NCBI RefSeq assembly: GCF_041435115.1
Contig: NZ_CP108047.1
Span: 1-64,000, forward strand
Length of the DNA stretch: 64,000 nucleotides
Direction: 5' to 3'
Source: Streptomyces sp. NBC_00289
GTDB taxonomy: Bacteria > Actinomycetota > Actinomycetes > Streptomycetales > Streptomycetaceae
Shown here: positions 34,702 to 42,870 of the stretch, in pieces
Numbering within the stretch: the first letter of the stretch is position 1
How the letters are laid out: each line of letters opens with the position of its first letter
Notes under the pieces: model-generated
The model's database searches: none
What the model was told of the DNA's origin: nothing
The model's input: only the letters and a program-made list of their open reading frames with translations
Made by a program: the position numbers and the translations under genes

Positions 34702-35382
34702 TCAGTTGCGCTCCTTGGGCGCATAGCGGATGAACACGACGTCATCAATTGCGCGGACTTCCAACACCGTCATCCGAGCTGTCGTCCCGCCCGGGTAGTC
34801 GGCGGTGCCAAGGAAACGGGCAGCTTCAGGCTGGCCGACCAGAAGCGGGGCGATAGCAAGGTGAACTTCGTCAGCGAGGTTCGCGGCCATCAGCTGCGTG
34901 TGGATGGTGCCACCGCCCTCCACCATGAGCCGACCGACGCCGCGGCGCCCGAGTTCATCGAGGACCAGGCCCCAGTCGAGCTCAGGGCCGACACCGACCA
35001 CGTCAGCTAGGTCGCCCAGAGTGGCGCACACTTTCTCCACCGCGCTGTCCACAGTGACCACCAGCTTGTCGCCGCCGTGGTGCCAGAAGTTCAGGTCGGC
35101 GGAGAGGTCGCCGGACTGGGTGACCGTGACCTTCAGCGGGTACTCCGGCTTGCCGTCTGCGACGCGCTGAGCGCGCCGTTCATCGCTGTTGACCAGCAGA
35201 CGCGGGTTGTCCCGACGCATGGTGTTCGCGCCGATCAATATGGCGTCGGATTCAGCGCGGACCTGGTCGACGCGGTCGAAGTCCTCCGCGTTGGACAGGC
35301 GCAGCCGCTCAGGGCTGGTGTCGTCCAGGTAGCCGTCAACCGACATGGCGGCGGAGAGCAGGACGTACGGGCGGGAGGTCAT
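34702..35382 (-). CDS. RibD C-terminal/dihydrofolate reductase family protein
   Basis: A 226-residue reductase of the RibD_C fold. Motifs: YVLLSAAMSVDGYLDD at the start, SDAILIGANTMRRDNPRLLV (NADPH-binding), VDSAVEKVCATLGDLADVVG, and RLMVEGGGTIHTQLMAANLA (substrate-binding). RibD_C enzymes reduce a pyrimidine intermediate of riboflavin synthesis; plasmid-borne single-domain versions may act on other substrates. The ATG at 35382 lies five bases after the stop of the regulator at 35387, so they share a transcript. No other riboflavin gene is nearby, which argues against a complete riboflavin pathway here. Confidence 0.85.
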   Translation of the reverse strand: MTSRPYVLLSAAMSVDGYLDDTSPERLRLSNAEDFDRVDQVRAESDAILIGANTMRRDNPRLLVNSDERRAQRVADGKPEYPLKVTVTQSGDLSADLNFWHHGGDKLVVTVDSAVEKVCATLGDLADVVGVGPELDWGLVLDELGRRGVGRLMVEGGGTIHTQLMAANLADEVHLAIAPLLVGQPEAARFLGTADYPGGTTARMTVLEVRAIDDVVFIRYAPKERN

Positions 35383-35386
35383 TTGA

Positions 35387-36820
35387 TCAGGCTTCCGTTT
35401 CTGTCTCGTGGACAAGGGTGGAGTCGAAGGCGGCGCGGAACTCCGCGACCTCGGACACGCGTTGCCAAGGGATCAGGGCCCTGTCGAGCCGAGTGAGCTC
35501 ATTCGTAATCCGGCCCGAGCCGGTATCCCCCGCGACCATCAGCGCGTGCATACCGACCGCAGCGGCCTGCTCCGGCACCCGGGCGCCGGCCAGAGCCACG
35601 GCCTGCCGCGCCATGTAGACGCCGCGGTCTCGGTGGTAGCCGTCCGGCATTAGCTGGAGAGCGGCGTCGAACGCGTCTGCCGCTTCCTGGTGCTTACCGA
35701 GGGCCTCCAGGCCCTGAGCACGGTGAACCTCCACATACGAGGCGTTCAGCCATACGCCCCACGGGGTGGGATCGGCGGCCGCGCCATCGAGGGCGTTGCG
35801 GACGTCATCGATGGCGCGCTCGCTCTCGTCAGCGTCACCGCGGAGCGCGTGCCCGTACGCCTCATAGGTGCGTGCGACGGCGGCCAGCCGGCTGCGCGGC
35901 CGAGCCATGCGCTGAGCGGCTTCGGCCAGGTCGACGACGTCGACCAAATCCGCCGTGTCGCCAGCCAGCTGAGCCTTGCGGGCCATGACGTATGTGCTCA
36001 GGTCACCGTCGCCGACGGTGGTCGACCACTGCATCGCCCGGTCCAGCCAGTATGCCGCGGCCTGCGGGTTGCCCAGATCCTGATAGATCCAAGACAGGAA
36101 CTCTCCGTATTGCGTCTGTAGCTCCATCAGATCCCGCCGGTCGCTGCCCTTCGCGTCCCGCCGGAGTTCCTGAATGACTTCGATGTAGTCATGCACAGCT
36201 CCCACCGCACGCCCGGGCCCGAGCAGGTTGTCCGTGTCGATCAGCACCCGTCGCGCGCGGCGTAGATGTTCCACCGGCGTCGATCCGTACGCCGATGCGG
36301 CGCGCGCCTTTCGTACCAGACCGGGCACGGCACTTGAGTTTGCGGCGGCCGGCGAACCGATGCCGACGGTCGCCGCGGCCCCGAGTCCCACTCCAGCGCG
36401 TAGCAGCGCACGCCGATCCAGAGCCACCCAAACCACCGATCCATCCGTCAGACGACACGGGACAGAGATCCCCTCACCGTTCGACGCTGCCTGGTCGGGC
36501 AGGACGAGGGCTAGATCCACTGACGACTTGGCCACATGAACCGATGAATTGGCCACATGGCCACGCTCATCGCCGATGCGCTCCCACAGTCGGAATAACA
36601 TCCCGTTCGCGCCCAAGACCTGGTCCAGGAGCGCGGCCTGGGAACGGTCGGCCTTCCGCTCGGCACGTTCGAATCGTCCCAGGTGGCTGTGGTCAATCCT
36701 GGCCGCACGCGCGAGCCCGCGCAGGGTCATCCCACGCATCTTCCTGAGCTCCCGCAGCTCGTAACCCCAGTTGTGCAGGGGGGACACCCAGGGCGTCAGC
36801 TCCCGAGGTTTCTGTGCCAT
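35387..36820 (-). CDS. HTH transcriptional regulator with TPR-like repeats
   Basis: A 477-residue protein. Residues 17-80 form an Xre-type helix-turn-helix (YELRELRKMRGMTLRGLARA then ARIDHSHLGRFERAERKADR). From about 190 to 470 there are helical, TPR-like repeats (AAAYWLDRAMQWSTTVGDGD; LEALGKHQEAADAFDAALQL). Between them lies a short twin-Arg-like LDRRALLRAGVGLGAAATVG segment, a feature seen in several Streptomyces HTH-TPR regulators. Such proteins resemble peptide- or partner-sensing regulators of development. It is upstream of and co-transcribed with the RibD-like reductase. Confidence 0.82.
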   Translation of the reverse strand: MAQKPRELTPWVSPLHNWGYELRELRKMRGMTLRGLARAARIDHSHLGRFERAERKADRSQAALLDQVLGANGMLFRLWERIGDERGHVANSSVHVAKSSVDLALVLPDQAASNGEGISVPCRLTDGSVVWVALDRRALLRAGVGLGAAATVGIGSPAAANSSAVPGLVRKARAASAYGSTPVEHLRRARRVLIDTDNLLGPGRAVGAVHDYIEVIQELRRDAKGSDRRDLMELQTQYGEFLSWIYQDLGNPQAAAYWLDRAMQWSTTVGDGDLSTYVMARKAQLAGDTADLVDVVDLAEAAQRMARPRSRLAAVARTYEAYGHALRGDADESERAIDDVRNALDGAAADPTPWGVWLNASYVEVHRAQGLEALGKHQEAADAFDAALQLMPDGYHRDRGVYMARQAVALAGARVPEQAAAVGMHALMVAGDTGSGRITNELTRLDRALIPWQRVSEVAEFRAAFDSTLVHETETEA

Positions 36821-36841
36821 CCCGCCTCAATCCTGTGGCTA

Positions 36842-36866
36842 ATGTGGCCAGTCCGCCCGGCCACAT
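36842..36866. promoter_or_regulatory. Inverted repeat ATGTGGCC-N9-GGCCACAT upstream of the HTH-TPR gene
   Basis: Perfect 8-bp arms with a 9-base spacer, 22-46 bases before the start of the leftward HTH-TPR regulator. TGGCCACATG also recurs near 36531 and 36551 inside the gene. A candidate self-regulation site. Confidence 0.5.
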
Positions 36867-36940
36867 GTGAGTTGTGGAACTGGTGGCTCCTCCGGGTTAG
36901 AACCGACTCGACGGTTCAAGCCCACGAGGGGGTGTCGTTG

Positions 36941-38260
36941 CTAGTGCCTATTGTTGGACGGTGCGGTCTCCAGCGTCGGTCCCGTTCCTCGGGCGTAATC
37001 GGCTGGGCGCTGGAACAGGGCGCCGCTGCTGCGATCGTCGGCTTCTACGGTTCGAATGTGTGTGAAGCCGCGGTCGGCGTAGTACCGCTGCAATCCCTCG
37101 TTGGAACGCCAAGCGTCCAGGCGGAGCAGCTGCTTGCCCTGGCTCAGGGCCTGCCGTCCAGCCCAGTCGAGCATGGCCGATCCAAGGTCCAGGCCCGCGG
37201 CGTCACGGCGCACGACCATGCGATGTACGTAGAGTGCGGGTTCGGCGGCCTCGGCAGAGCTCCAGAAGTCGGAATCCGCGTGCTCGTCAATCGTGATGGT
37301 CGCTACCGGGGCGCCGTCTGCTTCGATAATCCAGCATTCGCCTGCCTCGATGTTCGCCTTGATGCGGTCCTCGCGCGGTGGGTACTGCCACTGGTCGATG
37401 CCGCGCTCGCTCAGCCACGATGCGGCGTGCTCCCACAGGTCGATGACCGTGCGAAGGTCGGCCGAGATTGCCTGACGGACGGTCAGTGCAGCCTCAAGCT
37501 GCGGTCGGCTGCGCTCGTAGGTGATTACGTGTCGGTCACCGGGCAGGACGTTGACCACTGCGCGAACGGGTCTTCCGTCCACGGTGTAGCCCGTGCACAG
37601 GTGCACCGCGACGGGGGTACCGGGGCCGAGTTGCAGGCGGTCGGCTTCCTCGGGCGTCGGCATGCGGACGTGGAACTCATCGAGCGCGCGGACCTGCTCG
37701 TAACCAAGCTCCGACATGACGACATTGGCGCCTCGCGCGATGTCGTCCGGGTTCATGATCTCGCTGCTCTGCACCACGGACAGCGGGAAGTGGCTGTCGT
37801 TCGTGTTGTAGGGGATGCCATCGATGAAGCGGACGCGCCGACGGACAACAGCCAGTTCGCCTTCGGGGAGTTGGAGTCGCTCACGGATTTGGCGCGACGG
37901 GGTCTCCACCTTCACCTCGATGTGCTGACTGGCCTCCCGACCTTCCTCGGACATCTGGGTGAGGAACTGGTCCATCTCCGGGCTCAGCGGGCGCTTGCGG
38001 AATTCAGCCTGTGGCCGGTAAACCATCGGCTTCCGACTGCGAACGAAGTAGCCCCGGGGGCGATCCGCGATGATCAAACCTTCGTTGACCAGGACTTTCA
38101 GTCCCTGAACGGCAGTCGAACGAGTAGTGGTCCACTCAGAGGCGATTTCCGCCTCAGTCGGCAGGCGGTCACCTGGAGCCAGGGTCCCATCGGTGATCTG
38201 GACGCGGATGTTGTCCGCGATTCGCTGGTAGAGGGCCCGTGCCCTGCCGCTGACTGCCAT
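36941..38260 (-). CDS. GntR-UTRA regulator fused to a GNAT acetyltransferase domain
   Basis: A 439-residue fusion. Residues 5-75 are a GntR winged helix (LYQRIADNIRVQITDGTLAP; LPTEAEIASEWTTTRSTAVQ; GYFVRSRKP). Residues about 110-250 are a UTRA ligand-binding domain (LAVVRRRVRFIDGIPYNTND; RPVRAVVNVLPGDRHVITYE). Residues about 265-425 are a GNAT fold (LHRMVVRRDAAGLDLGSAML-like block and LRLDAWRSNEGLQRYYADRG then FTHIRTVEAD). GntR regulators such as KorSA control Streptomyces transfer genes. It is divergent from the transfer region and faces two palindromic sites at 38285-38368, so it is the likely transfer repressor. Confidence 0.85.
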   Translation of the reverse strand: MAVSGRARALYQRIADNIRVQITDGTLAPGDRLPTEAEIASEWTTTRSTAVQGLKVLVNEGLIIADRPRGYFVRSRKPMVYRPQAEFRKRPLSPEMDQFLTQMSEEGREASQHIEVKVETPSRQIRERLQLPEGELAVVRRRVRFIDGIPYNTNDSHFPLSVVQSSEIMNPDDIARGANVVMSELGYEQVRALDEFHVRMPTPEEADRLQLGPGTPVAVHLCTGYTVDGRPVRAVVNVLPGDRHVITYERSRPQLEAALTVRQAISADLRTVIDLWEHAASWLSERGIDQWQYPPREDRIKANIEAGECWIIEADGAPVATITIDEHADSDFWSSAEAAEPALYVHRMVVRRDAAGLDLGSAMLDWAGRQALSQGKQLLRLDAWRSNEGLQRYYADRGFTHIRTVEADDRSSGALFQRPADYARGTGPTLETAPSNNRH

Positions 38261-38281
38261 GGGAGATGTCTACATGTCAGG

Positions 38282-38368
38282 GAATGACTAGTCAATGTAG
38301 CCGAAGGGACTTGACCTCGCGTCGCCCACCGTGCATGCTTCATTGCGGCGGGCATTGAGTAGTCAATG
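38282..38368. promoter_or_regulatory. Two candidate GntR operator sites (xATTGAxTAGTCAATG)
   Basis: Site A, GAATGACTAGTCAATG (38282-38297), contains the perfect palindrome TGACTAGTCA. Site B, CATTGAGTAGTCAATG (38353-38368), has perfect CATTGA/TCAATG arms. They differ at few positions and share TAGTCAATGT. They lie between the GntR-GNAT gene and the transfer region. The first site is only about 25 bases from the regulator's start, fitting autoregulation. Confidence 0.65.
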
Positions 38369-38717
38369 TCATTCTACTAGCTGATGCCCGTCGCTTGACC
38401 GCACTACCGAAAAACAGCAGGAGTCCGAAGCCCTAGCCACCTCGGTGGCCGGAGCCTGAGGTGAAAGCCGGTAGGCAACACCTCACATTGCACTTGCACC
38501 ACCGCAGTTCTGTGGCTCGTCTTTTCGGAGGTGGGCAGGTGGTCGGAGGCGGTAGCACGATCAAACCCCCCGGCCGGCAGGACTGGTTTGCACGACCTCA
38601 GCGCTGATGCGCTGTCTGTCTGCCAGGACTCGGGCGTTGGCTCGCGGGCCTGGTGGGCGGAGAGAGCATCCGCCCCGCGAACACCCCCTCTTTCTCTCTT
38701 CCTGTAGAGGAGTCGCC
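38369..38717. other. Leader of the rightward accessory/transfer region
   Basis: About 350 bases before the first rightward gene. A small promoter-like TTGACC occurs near 38395, and a good GAGGAG Shine-Dalgarno at about 38706 serves the gene at 38718. No additional gene supported. Confidence 0.45.
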
Positions 38718-39575
38718 ATGCCTGAGCTCGCCATGCCCAAGGCCGCTAAGCGCAAGGGCCGCACCCGTACCTCCCGCGTCAGCCCCCTCGACGCGATTGC
38801 CCTCTCGACCCTGTCGCCCGGACACATCGACATGCGGACCGTGGAAACGACACAGACCCGCCGCATCTCGTTGGTGTGCCCGGACTGCGACACCTGGGTG
38901 GCCGTGACCCCCCACCGCGGCACCTACCTGCTCAAGACGGTCCCGCACCACACCGGCAAGGCCGGCGTCGCCGACGCGATCCGCTGCCGCTCCAGCAACC
39001 GCCTCATCGACGTAGACATCACCGACTACGCCTGGCGCCGCCAGTACAAGGACTGGGCGCGCGACGAACGCCTCGCCGTCGACCTCACCCGCTACCGCCG
39101 CGCCACCGTCCAGACCCTCAAGGTCGCCCGGCCGCAGGAACGCCCCGCCGACCGGCGAGCCCAGTGGGAACGTGCGATCCCCGCTGCCCGCCAGGCCGAC
39201 GCCGCCCGCGTTCCTGCCGACGCGATCCCCACGACTCGCGGTGCGGCCGTCGACGGACCCGCCGGCGCCCCGCTGGCCATGAACCCCCAGACCGCCGGGG
39301 ACCCCCGCTCAGTCCGCGCCTTAGCCACCGGCATCCTTCGCGCCCTGACCGACGCCAACCAGGACCGGTGCGCGAGTGACGCCCTCGCGGAATACCTCAC
39401 CCGCGCCGCCTACACGCACCTGGCCACGGTCTGGCGCCGCCCCCTGACCCCGGCAGACCAGCCCACGCACACCGTCCTGGTGACTGCGGTCAGGGCCGCG
39501 CTGCCCGCCCCGACCCCGGGCGAGACCACCGCCGCGTACACCGCCCGCTGCAAAAGGCCCGCACTCGCCGCCTGA
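38718..39575 (+). CDS. Hypothetical plasmid protein with a zinc-ribbon-like motif
   Basis: A 285-residue protein, first in the rightward region. It has a basic N-terminus (KAAKRKGRTRTSR), a CPDCDTWVAVTPHRGTYLLK segment and a later lone C in IRCRSSNRL, giving a CxxC...C pattern. The C-terminal half is helical and Ala-rich. GAGGAG precedes the ATG at 38718 by 7 bases; the frame extends upstream, but that part is low complexity. It carries a TTA codon (residue 202). I do not recognise the family. A hairpin terminator lies 200 bases downstream. Confidence 0.7.
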   Translation: MPELAMPKAAKRKGRTRTSRVSPLDAIALSTLSPGHIDMRTVETTQTRRISLVCPDCDTWVAVTPHRGTYLLKTVPHHTGKAGVADAIRCRSSNRLIDVDITDYAWRRQYKDWARDERLAVDLTRYRRATVQTLKVARPQERPADRRAQWERAIPAARQADAARVPADAIPTTRGAAVDGPAGAPLAMNPQTAGDPRSVRALATGILRALTDANQDRCASDALAEYLTRAAYTHLATVWRRPLTPADQPTHTVLVTAVRAALPAPTPGETTAAYTARCKRPALAA

Positions 39576-39777
39576 CCCGCACAACCACCCACGGCCCGGG
39601 CCGTTCTGCTCCCTAGAGATGAGGACGACGTGACCGACCCCGACGCAGAGCGCGGCGGGCAGAACTGACGCAGCCTGCGCTGCCCGCCGCCGACCGACCC
39701 GTTCCGCGCGGGCCTGGTCGACGGTGGAGTGCGCAGGACGCACTCCCCGCCGGCTGCGGCGGGGCCACGACGCGACG

Positions 39778-39806
39778 AACCCCCAGGGATTACGCCCCTG
39801 GGGGTT
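39778..39806 (+). terminator. Rho-independent terminator
   Basis: Arms 39778-39788 and 39796-39806 pair perfectly (AACCCCCAGGG) and are followed by TTCTTT. It closes the 38718-39575 transcription unit. Confidence 0.8.
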
Positions 39807-39844
39807 CTTTGTCGCAGGCCACCCTCACGAAAGGTCCGACCTGC

Positions 39845-40219
39845 ATGCCCAGCATCGCACCACTCATCGAGGCTGCCCGCCCCCAGCTCCCCATGCGGCC
39901 GACGCCGCACGAGCGGGACGGGCGCCAGCCCGCCCCCTCCACCGGCCGCCCCCACCCCCAGCGGGCGATCGCCGACGAGATCGGGCCCCGGCGTCCGGGC
40001 GCGATTTACCAGAACACTGACGGCCGTTTCGAGGTCCTGGCGCTCATCACCGACCCGCGCGAGGCCGCGCAGCTGCTGCGCCGCGACTGCGCGCAGTGGG
40101 CGCTCATCGTCCGCGACACCCTGCGCCCCGACGGCCAGCCGTTTGGCGTGGGGACGGTGTGGATGTGCTCGGACTACCTGATCCGCCCCGCCACGCCGGC
40201 CTACGCCCCCGCTGCCTGA
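39845..40219 (+). CDS. Small hypothetical protein
   Basis: A 124-residue protein. After a Pro-rich N-terminus it has IYQNTDGRFEVLALITDPRE then AAQLLRRDCAQWALIVRDTL and GTVWMCSDYLIRPA, a compact alpha/beta pattern. The ATG at 39845 follows GAAAGG. Not recognised; it resembles the many small proteins carried on Streptomyces conjugative elements. Confidence 0.65.
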   Translation: MPSIAPLIEAARPQLPMRPTPHERDGRQPAPSTGRPHPQRAIADEIGPRRPGAIYQNTDGRFEVLALITDPREAAQLLRRDCAQWALIVRDTLRPDGQPFGVGTVWMCSDYLIRPATPAYAPAA

Positions 40220-40262
40220 CACCCCTGCACGACAAACCCTTCAACAGAGACAGGGCACGGCC

Positions 40263-40403
40263 ATGGGCGACAACTTCACCACCCGCATGTTCAGGGAGTC
40301 CGAAGACGTCTATGCCGCGATCGAGCGCGGCGAGGTGACCGACGTGGAGGCCGCACTGCTGGACGCCCAGGTACGGGCGTCCGTCGCAGACGAAACGGCT
40401 TGA
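40263..40403 (+). CDS. Very small hypothetical protein (46 residues)
   Basis: Short acidic protein MGDNFTTRMFRESEDVYAAI then ERGEVTDVEAALLDAQVRAS. It lies 43 bases after the preceding gene on the same strand. It is helical and charged, with an ACAGGG before the start. Likely coding from its codon bias, but the evidence is modest. Confidence 0.5.
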   Translation: MGDNFTTRMFRESEDVYAAIERGEVTDVEAALLDAQVRASVADETA

Positions 40404-40490
40404 CGGTCCGCCACGGTCCCTCTCCCACCCCACCAGAGCGTTGGGGGTGGGAGACGGGCCGTGGCTGGCCGTCCGGCCAGTCACACGGCG

Positions 40491-40522
40491 ACAGCCCCGG
40501 AACTGTGACCTTCCGGGGCTGT
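40491..40522 (+). terminator. Hairpin, 11-bp stem
   Basis: ACAGCCCCGGA (40491-40501) pairs with TCCGGGGCTGT (40512-40522). It separates 40263-40403 from the next gene. Confidence 0.65.
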
Positions 40523-40538
40523 CCGGTCAAAGGAACAG

Positions 40539-41018
40539 ATGGAGGCCCCCTTGACCACGACGATCATGACACGATCCGCGGTCGGTGCGACAGAGACCGC
40601 CGCCAACCTCGAGTACGCGTGTGAGCGGTGCGGCACCTGGCATGCCGGTCCTTGCTCGGCCCTCGCGCACCGTCAGCTCGGTGTCCTTGTGGCGCGCATG
40701 GTCCGCGAGGCCGACGCCGGCATCCCCGCCGGGCGCCGGGCACGGCGGACCGTGCAGGAGATGGCGCCCGGCTACGAGCGTCAGCCGGTCCTGACCCTGT
40801 ACCGGCCGGTGATGGCGGACGACGCGTGCCCGCTGTGCGGCCGGTGGTCGTGCACCGGCAGCGACTGCCCGCCTGCGGCTTCTGCTGTTCCGGCGCCGGT
40901 GACGGCCGGCGCGGGAGTGCAGTGTGACCGCTGCGGCGGCTGGTTCGGCGCCGCCCCGGCCCAGCCCGGCCCGGTAACGGCCTGGACGTGCGGGGCCTGT
41001 CAGAACCTCGGGTCTTGA
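40539..41018 (+). CDS. Hypothetical protein with three cysteine pairs
   Basis: A 159-residue protein with three zinc-finger-like pairs or clusters: YACERCGTWHAGPC near residue 27, ACPLCGRWSCTGSDC in the middle and QCDRCGGWFG...WTCGACQ at the end. Such rubredoxin-like knuckles suggest a small nucleic-acid or protein-binding zinc protein. AAAGGA precedes the ATG. Its stop overlaps the next start (TGATG at 41016-41020). Confidence 0.65.
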   Translation: MEAPLTTTIMTRSAVGATETAANLEYACERCGTWHAGPCSALAHRQLGVLVARMVREADAGIPAGRRARRTVQEMAPGYERQPVLTLYRPVMADDACPLCGRWSCTGSDCPPAASAVPAPVTAGAGVQCDRCGGWFGAAPAQPGPVTAWTCGACQNLGS

Positions 41019-41212
41019 TGCCGCACCTCATACGGGCGGCCCGGGCGGCGCAGCATCAGGCTGCCCGGGCCGCCCGCCTGGTCGGCCCCGCCCATCCGTG
41101 GGCCCGGCTACTGCTGGCCACCGCCGCAGTAGCAGCGACCGCGGCCTGGGAGGCCGGCCACCACGTTCACGACCTGCACCCGAGCACGAAAGGCCGGCCA
41201 CCGCGTGGCTGA
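41018..41212 (+). CDS. Small membrane protein, coupled
   Basis: 64 residues. An Arg/Ala-rich N-terminus is followed by one membrane-like segment (WARLLLATAAVAATAAW). The start overlaps the previous stop, and the end overlaps the next GTG start by eight bases. Function unknown. Confidence 0.5.
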   Translation: MPHLIRAARAAQHQAARAARLVGPAHPWARLLLATAAVAATAAWEAGHHVHDLHPSTKGRPPRG

Positions 41213-41375
41213 CGACCTCCACACCCGCTACCTCGCCGCCGACCGCACCTGGCGCGCACACCGAGACGACTGCACCACCTGCACCGACCACACGCACTGC
41301 CAGACCGGCACCCCACTGTACGAGGTGTTCGCGCGCCTGCAAGACGCCTACCTCCAGCGCCAGAAGAAGCGCTGA
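41205..41375 (+). CDS. Small CxxC protein
   Basis: 56 residues from a GTG at 41205 with GAAAGG upstream: ADDLHTRYLAADRTWRAHRD then DCTTCTDHTHCQTGTPLYEV and LQDAYLQRQKKR. The CTTCTDHTHC cluster may bind zinc. It is one of a chain of small coupled genes. Confidence 0.55.
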   Translation: MADDLHTRYLAADRTWRAHRDDCTTCTDHTHCQTGTPLYEVFARLQDAYLQRQKKR

Positions 41376-41407
41376 CCCCCCCAACAGAAGAGTCAGAGGA
41401 GAAGCCC

Positions 41408-41665
41408 ATGGCTTCGAGCACCGTCACCCCCGCGCTCGACACCTCCGGCACGGCGCAGCGTCTGCCGGACTCCCTGTGCCAGCACACCCCACGCTGCCCG
41501 GCGGCCGACAGCCCGGACCGCGAGGCCGCACACGTCGTGGCCGCCCAGCCGGAGCAGGGCTGGTCGGTTTTGTGTAACGCCGTCGTCTTGTTCGACGACC
41601 GAGGCGAGCTGCTCCCCGACGGACAGGTGATCGCACCGCACCGGCACCTCGCCGTCGTGGCCTGA
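41408..41665 (+). CDS. DUF5999 family protein
   Basis: An 85-residue protein with the DUF5999 signature: LCQHTPRCPAADSPDREAAH, then QPEQGWSVLCNAVVLFDDRG and ELLPDGQVIAPHR. The family is found in Streptomyces chromosomes and mobile elements; its function is unknown. Conserved cysteines (CQHxxxCP, LCN) suggest metal binding or a redox role. A clear AGAGGAG precedes the ATG. Confidence 0.82.
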   Translation: MASSTVTPALDTSGTAQRLPDSLCQHTPRCPAADSPDREAAHVVAAQPEQGWSVLCNAVVLFDDRGELLPDGQVIAPHRHLAVVA

Positions 41666-41829
41666 CCTGCCCCCCAAGCCACTGTCCCAGCCTGACACCG
41701 CCACCTCTGTCGGCTGCCTGACCCGCCCGGCCCAACCCCCGCGCCCCCATGCGGCGGTCGGTCCGGGCGGTGTCCAGGGGAGCCGCGCAGCCGCGCAGCC
41801 ACAACCCACCTTCACGGAGGTTTTCCGCC

Positions 41830-42714
41830 GTGTCCCGTCTCCTGCCGTTACACGCGCCCCTGGACGAATCCGCCCTGCCGCACCAGCGGCCGGCCCCGCT
41901 CCCGCAGGCACGTACTGCCCCCCGCCCGGCCCCGGCCGCTGCCATCGAGCAGCCCCCGGCATCCCGTCAAGGAGCCCCCGCCATGCCGTTTGAGAACACC
42001 GTCACGATCACCGGCGACGAACACGCTGAGATCTTCAACCGGCTCGCCCCCTACCTGCCGTCCAGCCTGAAGAAGGTCGAACCGAACCCGTCCGGCTGGG
42101 GCCTGCGCTTCACCTTCGCGCCCTTCACCGGCCGCGAGGCACGCCCCAGCATTCCCGCCGCCTACTACGACGACCCCCGGCTGCGCTGCGGGGTGAAGAC
42201 GGAAGATCCGGCAGAGCAGCGTCTGCGCAGGGCCGCCGACACCATCCTCGGCGACATCTACGAGGCGGCGGCCGAAGAGTGGAAGGAAGCGGCCTACGTC
42301 GCCGACGTAAAGGCCGTCGTCCAGGACGCGCCGGAGCGGTGGCGGGCCTACGAGCGTGAAGCCAAGGCGCTGGAGTCGGCGTACGCGTACCTGCGTCAGC
42401 CCGAGGCGGCCCGGGAATGGCCGGCCGCGGTCTCCCGGCTCATCGACGCCCAGGACCGCACCCGCGCTGCCGCTGACATTTTCGAGGCCAGGGCCCGGGA
42501 CATCGCCCGGGTCCACGCCCAGCACCTGTACGCCGACCTGGGCCACACCGCCGCCCTGGAAGCGGCCGGTTACCCCGAGGCCGGCAACTGGCACATCGGG
42601 GACGCCTTCGGGGGCTCCTACAGCAACTCCCTGACAAAGGATGTCGCCCGCCGCATCCGGGAGCAGGAAGACCACCTGGCGAAGGTCGCCCGCCTGTCCG
42701 GCACCACCAGCTGA
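41830..42714 (+). CDS. Hypothetical helical protein
   Basis: 294 residues from a GTG at 41830 preceded by ACGGAGG; an internal ATG at 41983 (AAGGAG upstream) would give 243 residues and omit a Pro/Ala-rich leader. The main part begins NTVTITGDEHAEIFNRLAPY and continues with FTFAPFTGREARPS, then long helices (VQDAPERWRAYEREAKALES; RTRAAADIFEARARDIARVH). With the GTG start, codon 7 is TTA, which would tie it to bldA. The family is not recognised. Confidence 0.65.
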   Translation: MSRLLPLHAPLDESALPHQRPAPLPQARTAPRPAPAAAIEQPPASRQGAPAMPFENTVTITGDEHAEIFNRLAPYLPSSLKKVEPNPSGWGLRFTFAPFTGREARPSIPAAYYDDPRLRCGVKTEDPAEQRLRRAADTILGDIYEAAAEEWKEAAYVADVKAVVQDAPERWRAYEREAKALESAYAYLRQPEAAREWPAAVSRLIDAQDRTRAAADIFEARARDIARVHAQHLYADLGHTAALEAAGYPEAGNWHIGDAFGGSYSNSLTKDVARRIREQEDHLAKVARLSGTTS

Positions 42715-42755
42715 CCGGTCTGGTCCGCCTCGCCTTCAACCAACAGGAGCCCCCG

Positions 42756-42827
42756 ATGCGGTTCGTCTACCTGCTCGGCATGTTCAGCCCGCTCATCGTC
42801 GCCCTGGTCGTCCTGCTGGCCCACTGA
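42756..42827 (+). CDS. Single-span micro-membrane protein (23 residues)
   Basis: MRFVYLLGMFSPLIVALVVL then LAH, almost entirely one membrane helix. CAGGAG lies 8 bases upstream of the ATG. It sits between two transfer-region genes and is too short for usual gene finders. The ribosome binding site and coherent hydrophobic product support it. Confidence 0.55.
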   Translation: MRFVYLLGMFSPLIVALVVLLAH

Positions 42828-42870
42828 CCGGTCCTTCGTCACCCGCCCACATCAGAAACGGAGAACACGC

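Noticed and set aside
36683..38287. 534-residue frame opposite the GntR-GNAT gene
   Set aside because: Antisense shadow; the GntR, UTRA and GNAT motifs are on the minus strand.
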